A stretch of 8,105 nt of DNA from Bacteroidota bacterium. GTDB lineage: Bacteria > Bacteroidota > Bacteroidia > Flavobacteriales_F > PHOS-HE28. Shown piece by piece: positions 1 through 6,665 of the stretch. The translations under genes were made by a program, and so were the position numbers. The notes under the pieces are model-generated. The model saw only the letters and a list, made by a program, of their open reading frames with translations, was not told the DNA's origin and did no database searches. Position 1 is the stretch's first letter; the number at the start of each line of letters is the position of its first letter. The DNA lies in NCBI GenBank assembly GCA_023430945.1, contig JAEYYE010000319.1, forward strand, positions 1 through 8,105, in the 5' to 3' direction.

Positions 1-75
1 CGCAGGTGGAAAGCCCGCAGCGTAGCGAGGACTTGGAACCGAAGACACGACCTGGCAAGATCCCGCCCACACTTA
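1..75 (+). repeat. Dispersed intergenic repeat, copy A (left arm of inverted pair)
   Basis: The first ~75 bases match the reverse complement of 1390-1469. The first 16 bases (cgcaggtggaaagccc) are identical. After a centre that is about 9 bases shorter here, a block of about 44 bases starting at ggactt matches at roughly 36 positions by eye. The element is probably cut by the window edge. An open frame through it (from position 6) is most likely a translated repeat rather than a gene. The two copies lie in opposite orientation on either side of the PaaE-like gene. What the element does, and whether it is mobile, cannot be told from one window. Confidence 0.65.
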
Positions 76-90
76 AGGGGAGATACTCTT

Positions 91-198
91 CAACCTTCAA
101 CATCCAGCCTGCAACCCTCGCGCGATCCCGGGTCAAGGCCCGGAATGACATCGATCAGGTTCCAACATCCAACCCTCAACTACCTCAACCTCCAACCG
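91..198. repeat. CAACC-rich low-complexity blocks around a small palindrome
   Basis: Two C/A-rich blocks made of variants of CAAC(C) and CATCCA units (91-118 and 160-198) flank a GC hairpin: ccggg at 128-132 can pair with cccgg at 139-143 around a 6-nt loop. The shared string caacatcca occurs in both blocks. Such degenerate runs are typical of intergenic repeats in this kind of genome. Together with copy A they fill the space before the PaaE-like start, and I see no gene here. I also see no clear promoter, although the leader of the next gene must lie in or near this stretch. Confidence 0.5.
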
Positions 199-235
199 CA
201 GAGATCCTACCTTTGCGGCCCTCATGTCCTCAAGA

Positions 236-1318
236 ATGGCGAAATTCCATACGCTTCAGGTAAGCAGCATCGATCAGGAAGTTGGTGATACGATCGTGGT
301 AGGTTTCAAGGTGCCGCCGGCGCTGAAGGAGGATTTCAAGTTCATTCATGGCCAGTACCTTACGCTGAAGCTGCATGTGAACGGCGAGGAGCTTCGGCGC
401 AGTTACAGCATTTGCAGTTCGCCGTACGAGGAGGAGGAGATCCGCATCGCGGTGAAGAAGGTGCCCGGCGGACGCGCGAGCACGCAGCTGGTGGAGAAGC
501 TGAAACCGGGAATGAGCATCGAGGTTATGACCCCGATGGGCAGTTTCTATACGCTGTGCGATGCGGCGAACCAGAAGCATTATGTGGCCTTCGCGGCGGG
601 CAGCGGCATCACGCCGATCATAAGCATTCTGAAGACCGTGCTACGGGCCGAGCCGAAGAGCCGGTTCACGCTGTTCTACGGCAATACGGATATGGATCGG
701 GTGATCTTCCGGCAGAAGCTGGATGAGTTGAAGGCGCATTATCCGGATCGATTGGCGGTACACCACATCCTTTCGAAAGGGATGGACGAGGACATGCTCT
801 TCAACGGGCGCATTACCACCGAAAAGGCCGTGCAGTTGATGCAGCGTTTCCTCACCGATCCGCTGCACAAGGAATTCTTCATCTGCGGCCCCGAGCAGAT
901 GATGGTGAACGTGAGCGAGGCGCTGGAAAAACAAGGTGTGGACAAGAAACAGATCCACATCGAGCTCTTCACCACGCCGGTAACGCAGGAGGCGAAGAAG
1001 CCGCCGGTGGCCGTGGGCGAGGGCGCCTTCACCGGAACCGCGCAAGTGAAAGTGATACTCGATGGACGCGAGCACATGCTTGAAGTGGCCGCCAGCGGCG
1101 ATGCGGTGCTGGATGTGGCCCTCGATGCGGGTCTGGACGTGCCTTTTGCGTGCAAGGGCGCGGTGTGCTGCACCTGCAAGGCCCGCGTGGTGGAAGGCAA
1201 GGTGGAAATGGCGACGAACTACGCGCTCACCGATGATGAGGTCGAGGACGGCTTCGTGCTCACATGCCAGACGCATCCGCGATCGGCGAACGTGACGATC
1301 GATTACGATCAGCATTGA
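236..1318 (+). CDS. paaE: PaaE-like FAD/NAD(P)H-dependent 2Fe-2S oxidoreductase
   Basis: This is an electron-transfer reductase that should pass electrons from NAD(P)H through flavin to a 2Fe-2S centre, like PaaE, the reductase of the phenylacetyl-CoA epoxidase complex. Numbering from this start (360 aa; E. coli PaaE is about 356): an FAD-binding barrel with the RRSYSIC motif at 54-60; a nucleotide-binding fold with GSGITP at 122-127 and CGPEQMM at 217-223; and a C-terminal plant-type ferredoxin domain with cysteines at 306, 311, 314 and 344 (C-x4-C-x2-C...C) followed by ATNYALTDDEV, as in PaaE. An extra cysteine (312) sits between the ligands. The ATG at 236 is preferred because MAKFHTL lines up with the E. 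coli start MTTFHSL; an in-frame ATG at 224 would add four residues. The gene is flanked by repeats and no other paa gene is visible, so it may serve a different oxygenase. It carries far fewer GATC sites than the minus-strand genes. Family confidence is high; the exact role is less certain. Confidence 0.9.
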   Translation: MAKFHTLQVSSIDQEVGDTIVVGFKVPPALKEDFKFIHGQYLTLKLHVNGEELRRSYSICSSPYEEEEIRIAVKKVPGGRASTQLVEKLKPGMSIEVMTPMGSFYTLCDAANQKHYVAFAAGSGITPIISILKTVLRAEPKSRFTLFYGNTDMDRVIFRQKLDELKAHYPDRLAVHHILSKGMDEDMLFNGRITTEKAVQLMQRFLTDPLHKEFFICGPEQMMVNVSEALEKQGVDKKQIHIELFTTPVTQEAKKPPVAVGEGAFTGTAQVKVILDGREHMLEVAASGDAVLDVALDAGLDVPFACKGAVCCTCKARVVEGKVEMATNYALTDDEVEDGFVLTCQTHPRSANVTIDYDQH

Positions 1319-1389
1319 CCTCACCCCCGGCCCCTCTCCGGTGGAGAGGGGAGAATGCCTTTCGATCATGGAGAGGGGTTGGGGTGAGG
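1319..1389. repeat. Nested palindromic intergenic repeat (CCTCACCCC...GGGGTGAGG)
   Basis: This element starts directly after the PaaE-like stop codon. The outer arms are cctcacccc (1319-1327) and ggggtgagg (1381-1389). The inner hairpin is cccctctcc (1331-1339) against ggagagggg (1343-1351) with a 3-nt loop, and a second gagagggg follows at 1371-1378. It matches my memory of a common repeat whose minus-strand translation contains SPQPLS...SPLSTGEGPGVR and which often turns up as false C-terminal tails. The perfect 9-bp hairpin could act in transcription termination or mRNA 3'-end protection, but no T-run follows it. Confidence 0.65.
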
Positions 1390-1470
1390 TATGGGCGCAT
1401 TCCTGCCGGGTCGTGGCTGCGGTTTCAAGTCCGCGATCGCTTCGCGCTCTTGGGGGCTTTCCACCTGCGC
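1390..1470 (-). repeat. Dispersed intergenic repeat, copy B (right arm of inverted pair)
   Basis: Read on the minus strand from 1469 downward, this stretch matches the left edge of the window: 16 identical bases, a divergent core, then about 36 of 44 matching bases. The core here contains the octamer gcgatcgc (1433-1440). It abuts the nested palindromic repeat, so the two make a composite of about 150 bases. Long frames crossing it on either strand are not credible genes. The rest of the 308-base gap (1471-1626) holds the hairpin at 1544-1569 and otherwise nothing I can identify. Confidence 0.65.
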
Positions 1471-1543
1471 CACTTACGCAGATCAGGCCCTGGCGCACAA
1501 TATGATCTGCTCTGGATAATGGATCGGATCCGCCAGGAACGAT

Positions 1544-1569
1544 CGAAGCGGGCTTACGGGCCCGCTTCG
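1544..1569. terminator. Likely bidirectional terminator hairpin between convergent genes
   Basis: A perfect 10-bp GC-rich stem, cgaagcgggc (1544-1553) with gcccgcttcg (1560-1569), encloses a 6-nt loop. It lies in the convergent gap between the PaaE-like gene (ends 1318, +) and the small secreted-protein gene (ends 1627, -). On the plus strand a T-rich stretch (tgttttttgttg, 1591-1602) follows only after about 20 bases; on the minus strand no T-run follows. It is therefore not a textbook intrinsic terminator in either direction, but position and stem strength make an end-of-transcript role plausible. Confidence 0.55.
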
Positions 1570-1626
1570 TCCTGATCCTCGCCTGCGTTATGTTTTTTGT
1601 TGTGAGGCGGGAGATCTGGATATGGT

Positions 1627-2151
1627 TCAGTTCACTTTGGCGTACGTGCCGAGCTTGGTCTGTATGTGCGCGAGGTAGTTCTCGCTGTGGTAGAAGCCGC
1701 CCTTGTCCGCGTTGTATCGCACGATCGCGCTGGGGAAATCGGTGTAGAACGGATCGATGTATTGCATGCTCTGCGGTTGCAGATCGATGTAGCAGTAGTA
1801 ATCCGGATAGTTCACCAGGTCCTTCGGCAAGGTGGTGTCCACAAGGAATAACTTTTCCTGGTATCCGGGCTTCATCACACGTATCGTGTAGTTCTGGTCT
1901 ATGTCCAGCTCCAGTTCGAACTTGCCGCTCCGTTTTGTCTTGATCCGGCCGATCTCCGTGTTCTCGCGGTAGATGATCACTTCCAGTCTTCCGGCTTTTT
2001 TACCCTCGGCCATGATCTGCCCGTGGATCGGAATGAACCAACCTTCGGCCTGATCGCGCCGATCCACCAGCTTGCCTTGCGCGAAGGCACCGCTTGCCAG
2101 GCAGATCGTGAGAAGCAGGGCGTAGATCTTGATGGATCCCATTCTTTCCAT
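1627..2151 (-). CDS. Small secreted protein with a carboxypeptidase-regulatory-like beta-sandwich domain
   Basis: The product has 174 aa. Residues 1-25 look like a signal peptide: a basic start, the hydrophobic run IYALLLTICLASG, and a likely cleavage after GAFA, before QG. Residues about 40-108 resemble the small beta-sandwich repeats common in secreted Bacteroidota proteins (carboxypeptidase-regulatory-like or CNA-B-like): 'GRLEVIIYRENTEIG', then 'SGKFELELD', 'NYTIRVMKPGY' and 'KLFLVDTTLP'. The tyrosine-rich C-terminus (DYYCYIDLQP, and beyond) matches nothing I know. No lipobox, membrane anchor or catalytic motif is visible. The start at 2151 has an alternative in-frame ATG at 2142 that shortens the signal peptide by three residues; the sequence does not settle it. 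The gene follows the soluble kinase gene by 40 bases on the same strand and may be the last gene of that transcript or stand alone. An envelope role is inference. Confidence 0.8.
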   Translation of the reverse strand: MERMGSIKIYALLLTICLASGAFAQGKLVDRRDQAEGWFIPIHGQIMAEGKKAGRLEVIIYRENTEIGRIKTKRSGKFELELDIDQNYTIRVMKPGYQEKLFLVDTTLPKDLVNYPDYYCYIDLQPQSMQYIDPFYTDFPSAIVRYNADKGGFYHSENYLAHIQTKLGTYAKVN

Positions 2152-2191
2152 GTTTACAGTGCCACTTAACGTTTGTAGGATCGAAGAGGTT

Positions 2192-3730
2192 TCATGCCAC
2201 CTGGAAAAAGGGCGGGACCATGGTGCGTTTCTCGCTCTTCGGAAGTGAGATGTGAATGGTGGTGCCCTTGTTCACTTCGCTCTCGGCCCAAGCCTCACCG
2301 CCGTGGCGGCTCACCACCCGGTGCACGATCGCCAGGCCGATGCCGGTACCTTCGAACTGCGAACTGTTGTGCAGCCGCTTGAACGCGCCGAATGCCTGTT
2401 CCTTGTAGGCCGGATCGAAGCCCACGCCGTTGTCGCGCACGTACACCAGGTCCTTGTCACCCTCCGATCGGTGACCGATCGTGATCTTCGGGGCAGCGAC
2501 TTTCCGGGAGAATTTCAAGGCGTTGGAAAGCAGGTTGTGGAGCACCACTTTCAGCATGGGTGCATCGGCATGCACTTTCGTTCCCGGCTCGATCTGCAGC
2601 TCGATCTGCGAAAGCCGGTCGCTCATCACCTGTTCCTCGATCACCGATCGCACGAGTTGCGCAAGATCGACCTCCACGCATTCCATTTCGCGGTTGTTCG
2701 TCTGTGAGAAGCGCAGCAGATCGTCCACCAGTTCGATCAGGCGCACCGATCCCTTGCTGATGCGATCGGAGAATTCCTTCACTTCCTGCGGATCGCCGCC
2801 GCTGGCGGCCACTTCGCTGAGGTGTTCGCTCAGTGCGGCGATGTTCTTCAATGGTGACCGCAGATCGTGCGCTACACTGTACGAGAAGGATCCGATGTCC
2901 TCGAGCGCTTCCATCAATTGCGCCGTGCGCACGGCCACGCGCCGGTCCAGGTCGGCGTTCAATTTCAACAACCGCGTCTCTTCCTTCTTCCGATCGCTGA
3001 TGTCCTTGATGATCGCCTGGAAGTGCGCGCGGCCGCCCGGCTGCTTGCCCAGATAGTTCGCCGTCATCAGGCAATCGATCTTGTCGCCGCTCGGTTTGCG
3101 CACGGTGAGGTCCACGTTCAGGAATTCGTTGCCTACACGAGCCTTCTTCAGGGATCGGAAAAGTTCCTTCGGATCTTCGAGATGGTCGCTGAACGTGCTC
3201 CCGATCAATTGTTCCTTGTTCACTGTGATCAGCTTCGCGAAGGCATTGTTCGCCGCCAGCACTTTGCAACGATCGTCCACGATCACGATCGGATCGCCGG
3301 AAGCATCGAAGACCTGTTGGTACTGGTGCAGGAGCCTGTCCTTTTCACTTCTCAGTTGATGGATCTCGTAAGCTTGGTTGATCCGCAGCCTGATGTCGTT
3401 CTCATCCCACGGTTTCGTGGCATAGGCATAGATCCCGCCGTTGTTCACCGCAGCGATCACAGCTTCCATGTCCGCATAGCCGGTGAGCAGCATGCGCATG
3501 GCGGAAGGCGAGCGTTCACGAGCGATCGCCAGGAATTCCGATCCGGTCATGCCCGGCATACGTTGATCGGAGATGATCACGTGAACACTTTCCTTCTTCA
3601 GGAGTTCGAGCGCTTCCGGTCCTGAATTCGCGATCAGCACGTCCATATCGCGGCGGAAGGCCGATCGGAAGGACTTCAGGTTATGCTCCTCGTCATCTAC
3701 GAACAGTACACGTATGCGGTCGTTGTTCAT
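2192..3730 (-). CDS. Soluble receiver-PAS-histidine kinase (hybrid signalling protein)
   Basis: The product has 512 aa and no membrane segment, so it should act in the cytoplasm. Domains in order: an N-terminal receiver at about 5-122, with acidic pair D12/D13, phosphoacceptor D55 in ISDQRMPGMTG, T83 and K106 in TKPWD; a PAS domain at about 132-250; a short coiled coil; HisKA with H288 in SVAHDLRSPL; and an ATPase domain with N399/N403 in the N box (HNLLSNALKFS), DNGVGFD at 433-439 and GTGIGLAIV at 461-469. All expected catalytic residues are present. A receiver at the N-terminus of a kinase suggests a relay step: another kinase phosphorylates D55 and this tunes the kinase's own output. The start codon overlaps the stop of the membrane kinase gene (ATGA), indicating translational coupling and making that kinase the best upstream donor candidate. 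No DNA-binding domain is present, so the final regulator lies elsewhere. The alternative is an independent PAS-sensing kinase. Confidence 0.93.
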   Translation of the reverse strand: MNNDRIRVLFVDDEEHNLKSFRSAFRRDMDVLIANSGPEALELLKKESVHVIISDQRMPGMTGSEFLAIARERSPSAMRMLLTGYADMEAVIAAVNNGGIYAYATKPWDENDIRLRINQAYEIHQLRSEKDRLLHQYQQVFDASGDPIVIVDDRCKVLAANNAFAKLITVNKEQLIGSTFSDHLEDPKELFRSLKKARVGNEFLNVDLTVRKPSGDKIDCLMTANYLGKQPGGRAHFQAIIKDISDRKKEETRLLKLNADLDRRVAVRTAQLMEALEDIGSFSYSVAHDLRSPLKNIAALSEHLSEVAASGGDPQEVKEFSDRISKGSVRLIELVDDLLRFSQTNNREMECVEVDLAQLVRSVIEEQVMSDRLSQIELQIEPGTKVHADAPMLKVVLHNLLSNALKFSRKVAAPKITIGHRSEGDKDLVYVRDNGVGFDPAYKEQAFGAFKRLHNSSQFEGTGIGLAIVHRVVSRHGGEAWAESEVNKGTTIHISLPKSEKRTMVPPFFQVA

Positions 3731-5853
3731 GCTCTTCGTTCGTTCAGTTGCACGTGGCTGATGGGGAGCGAGATCCGGAATTCGGTGCCGATCCCGGGTG
3801 TGGATCCGATCTCGATCGATCCATGATGATCCTCGATGATGCCGTAGACGATCGCCATGCCGAGCCCCGTTCCTTCGCCCACAGGTTTGGTGGTGAAGAA
3901 CGGATCATAGATCCGCGCCTTCACTTCCTCGCTCATGCCGATACCATTGTCCTTAATGCTGATGATCACGTGATCGCCGGCCTGCCGTGTAGCGATCGAA
4001 ACGATGCGTTCAATGGGATCGGGTTTCGCAAGCGTAGCCTGCACGGCATTGGTGAGTATGTTCATGAACACCTGGTTCACCTTGCCGGGGTAGCATTCCA
4101 CTTGCGGGATCTGTTGCAGATCCATTTCGATCCGCACCCGATCGCGGTATTGCGGACCGAGCACGGTGATGGTGTTGCGGATCCCTTCGTTGAGATCGCT
4201 TTCCTTCAGGTCGCTCTCATCAAGTCGGGAGAAATTGCGCAACCCGCGCACGATCTCGGCGGTACGTGACGATCCCTCCGCGATGCTGTTGATGATGTCG
4301 TCCAGTTCATCGATCGAATCCTGAATCCCGAGTTGATCCTCCTTCTTCCGGATCTCTTCCAACTGCTCGATCTGCGCGGCCTTCCGCCTGTATTCCTGCA
4401 TCACTTCAACGATCTCGCCGATGTTGCGGCGTAGCGGTCTTATGTTGCTCGTGATGAAGTTGATCGGATTGTTGATCTCGTGCGCGATCCCGGCGGTGAG
4501 CTGGCCGAGCGAGGCCATCTTCTCGGCGTTCACCAGCTGCGTTTGTGTCTGCTTCAGGTTCTCGTTGGATTCCTGCAGCGCATGAGTGCGTTCACGCACA
4601 CGATCCTCCAGGATCACGTTCTGCTCGCGAATGATCCGTTCATTCTCCTTGGAGATCCGCAGTGATTCCGCCTGCGACAATTCCTTCTCCTTCCGCAGGA
4701 TGTTGATGTGATCGGCCAGACCGAACGAGAGCAGAATACCTTCGATCGCAGAGCCCACAGGCATGAGGTAGATCGTGAAGTTGTTGTATGGAAGGATGCC
4801 CATGTCCTTCATCACGAACACCATGGTGCCGATAAGGAAGAGCGACCATGCGATGAGGAAGAAGCCGGCCTGCCGCGAACCTTTCCGCCACACCACCACA
4901 CCGATCGCGTATACGTAGAACGCATAGATCCCGGAAACGGCCTGCGCGATCTGGTAGCCCACCCATGGCCAGGGACCGAAGTAGGTGGCGATCGCGATCG
5001 CGAAGAGCGCATAGAAGTATGGGATACCCTTGTGAAGCCTCGGTGCGAATTCGCTTGTGCGCAGGAATCGTTTCGTGAATTCGGTGGCTGCGATCGCGGT
5101 GAAGAGCGTGAGCAGGAGCGATGATCGCGTAAGCAGGAATCCATTGTCAGGCCAGAGCAGCACCGGCGCGATGCCGTAGAAAGTGAGCTGCGTGAGGAAT
5201 ACCAGCAGTATGTAGATCACATAACGCAGGTAGCTCGCATCACGCGTGGAGAGGAAGATGAAGAAATTGTAGAACGCCAGTACGAGCATCATGCCGATGA
5301 AGATGCCCACGTAATAGACCTGATCGCCTGCGACCTTTGCCGCCACCGGTGCCGAACGGAGGATCATGGGCACCTGCAACTGCTTGATGCTCTTCACGCG
5401 GACCAGAAGTTCCAGTTGCTCAGGAGTGGAAGGCAGCGGGAAACTGAACTTGCGGCCTTCGGGAATGAGTTCATTGAATCTGCGCGCCTGGCCGTTGTGA
5501 ACGAAGTGTACTGCGCGGCCATCATCCAGGTAGTAAATGTCCAGTTCATCGATCTCCGGATGCGGGATCTCCAACACGAGATCCTCCGCGATCGAGGATC
5601 GATCCAGCTTCAACCGCAACCAGAACGCCGATCCGCCCGATCCGAGGTTGGGCACGTCCTGTTCCGATCGCACGAACGTTCCGGATCGGAAGACCTGGTC
5701 GGCGGAAAGCGTGCCCGTTGGATCTTCGAACACGCTCACTTCACGGCCGATCGGCCGCAGGCGGTCCACCAGATCGTTGGTGTGATCGGGAGCGGCCTGT
5801 AGCGCCAATGGCGCCAGCAATAGGAGCAGTAATTTCAGGAAAGGGCGGATCAT
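3727..5853 (-). CDS. 7TMR-DISM membrane sensor histidine kinase
   Basis: The product has 708 aa. It has a signal peptide (residues 1-21, leucine-rich, ALQA|AP) and an extracytoplasmic 7TMR-DISMED2-type beta domain at about 30-165 (FWLRLKL, LVLEIPHPEIDELDIYYLDD), a fold thought to bind small ligands, often carbohydrate-like. Seven hydrophobic segments follow at about 178-201, 207-233, 238-258, 276-293, 297-322, 328-349 and 359-378. Then come a coiled coil (385-445), HisKA with H458 in GIAHEINNP, and an ATPase domain with N598/N602 (MNILTNAVQ), DNGIGM at 635-640, YDPFFTTKP and GTGLGMAIV at 661-669. A charged helical insert (about 480-525) lengthens the dimerisation region, as in some NtrB-like kinases. 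The kinase looks fully active. GAAGGGG a few bases before the ATG is a plausible ribosome binding site. It lies 38 bases after the GNAT-like gene and overlaps the soluble kinase gene by 4 bases, so the three are probably cotranscribed. The ligand is unknown. Confidence 0.93.
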   Translation of the reverse strand: MIRPFLKLLLLLLAPLALQAAPDHTNDLVDRLRPIGREVSVFEDPTGTLSADQVFRSGTFVRSEQDVPNLGSGGSAFWLRLKLDRSSIAEDLVLEIPHPEIDELDIYYLDDGRAVHFVHNGQARRFNELIPEGRKFSFPLPSTPEQLELLVRVKSIKQLQVPMILRSAPVAAKVAGDQVYYVGIFIGMMLVLAFYNFFIFLSTRDASYLRYVIYILLVFLTQLTFYGIAPVLLWPDNGFLLTRSSLLLTLFTAIAATEFTKRFLRTSEFAPRLHKGIPYFYALFAIAIATYFGPWPWVGYQIAQAVSGIYAFYVYAIGVVVWRKGSRQAGFFLIAWSLFLIGTMVFVMKDMGILPYNNFTIYLMPVGSAIEGILLSFGLADHINILRKEKELSQAESLRISKENERIIREQNVILEDRVRERTHALQESNENLKQTQTQLVNAEKMASLGQLTAGIAHEINNPINFITSNIRPLRRNIGEIVEVMQEYRRKAAQIEQLEEIRKKEDQLGIQDSIDELDDIINSIAEGSSRTAEIVRGLRNFSRLDESDLKESDLNEGIRNTITVLGPQYRDRVRIEMDLQQIPQVECYPGKVNQVFMNILTNAVQATLAKPDPIERIVSIATRQAGDHVIISIKDNGIGMSEEVKARIYDPFFTTKPVGEGTGLGMAIVYGIIEDHHGSIEIGSTPGIGTEFRISLPISHVQLNERRA

Positions 5854-5891
5854 CGGCCCCTTCTACGTGGATCGGCGGCGATGGTTACCGG

Positions 5892-6665
5892 TTACGCGCT
5901 GTAGCTGAGCCGGTCCTTCAAGATACCCTGGTAGGCGACCATGTCCACCGCAAAATCTCCGATCAGCAGGTCATATTGTACGAGCAGTTCGGTGCCGGAT
6001 GGATTCTCGATCCGCTCCAATTGAGGCCGCAAACGCAGGCTGAAGATCCGCTGGCGCTGATCGAGCGAAGCGTGAGGCAGAAGCACGGTGTCGGGATTCA
6101 CCATGCAGATGGACTTGATCCGCGGCACCGGATAATCGAAACTGCCCTTTTCCCCGATGTTCTCCATCACGATGAAGCCGTTCTTGCTCGGATGCTTCTT
6201 GGTGTAATGAGCCACGAAGCACACCATGTGGCGCGCCTCGGCCTGTGTGGCGATCGCCGTTACGGCAAGGCTCAGCAGAATGGGCACACCGCGGTTTGCA
6301 TAGCGGTTCGCGTTCCAAAGGCCGCACACTTCGCCGTTGCCGTTCACGCGCAATTGTGCCAGTTCATCGGCGATCCGCGGATCCATCTTTTCCACCGCTT
6401 CCAGCATCGGCAGCTTCCTCTTGCCGTTGTCCATCTGCAGTTTTATGCCGCCCACCATGCCCAGCTCTGCATGCAGCGCCACGATCACATAGCATTCCGG
6501 ATCGTTCACCCACGAATTGTCCGGCTTCACGGTAAGAGGGATCCCGAAATCTGAAAGTACCTGTTCGTGTTCACGAATGAATTCGTCACAAAGTGCAGGT
6601 TCATCGGGCGCCCGGAACGCCTTCAGGGTGATCCTATCGATGGTTTGCTGCGGCTCGGCTTTCAT
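5892..6665 (-). CDS. GNAT-fold acyltransferase resembling LuxI/FeeM-type autoinducer or N-acyl amino acid synthases
   Basis: The product has 257 aa and no signal peptide or membrane segment. The centre looks like a GNAT fold of the LuxI/FeeM branch: a strand with MVGGIKLQM (70-78), then GEVCGLWNANRYANRGVP (111-128), where RYANRGVPILL sits where the acyl-CoA or acyl-ACP binding loop and helix are expected, a helix (129-145), a strand HMVCFVAHYTKK (146-157), and a late GF...G...YPVP block (163-181). FeeM-like enzymes join a fatty acyl group from acyl-ACP to an amino acid; LuxI makes acyl-homoserine lactones. The match is by pattern, not alignment, and the substrate is unknown. Its first 32 bases overlap the end of the E1-like gene, which points to coupled translation and a shared pathway. 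GAGG directly abuts the ATG, too close for a normal Shine-Dalgarno. The alternative is a GNAT acting on a protein or peptide made with the E1-like partner. Confidence 0.65.
   Translation of the reverse strand: MKAEPQQTIDRITLKAFRAPDEPALCDEFIREHEQVLSDFGIPLTVKPDNSWVNDPECYVIVALHAELGMVGGIKLQMDNGKRKLPMLEAVEKMDPRIADELAQLRVNGNGEVCGLWNANRYANRGVPILLSLAVTAIATQAEARHMVCFVAHYTKKHPSKNGFIVMENIGEKGSFDYPVPRIKSICMVNPDTVLLPHASLDQRQRIFSLRLRPQLERIENPSGTELLVQYDLLIGDFAVDMVAYQGILKDRLSYSA

Noticed and set aside
91..198. Possible CRISPR-like array in the CAACC-rich region
   Set aside because: The units are short, degenerate and without regular spacing or distinct spacers; no cas gene is present.
6..263. 85-codon plus-strand frame at the left edge
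   Set aside because: It runs through the dispersed repeat and CAACC-rich blocks and overlaps the PaaE-like start; its composition reflects the repeats, with no family resemblance.
641..1498. Long minus-strand frame (285 codons) opposite the PaaE-like gene
   Set aside because: It is antisense to a well-supported reductase and its first part is translated repeat sequence; histidine/arginine-rich shadow composition.
1544..1626. Possible small RNA gene around the strong hairpin
   Set aside because: One stem-loop with no promoter and no further conserved-looking structure; its position between convergent genes is better explained as a terminator.
2867..3625. 252-codon plus-strand frame opposite the receiver-PAS-kinase
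   Set aside because: It mirrors a kinase gene with intact motifs on the other strand and shows no domain of its own.
5718..6554. 278-codon plus-strand frame across the GNAT gene and the start of the membrane kinase gene
   Set aside because: It spans two supported minus-strand genes and the gap between them; composition is that of an antisense shadow.
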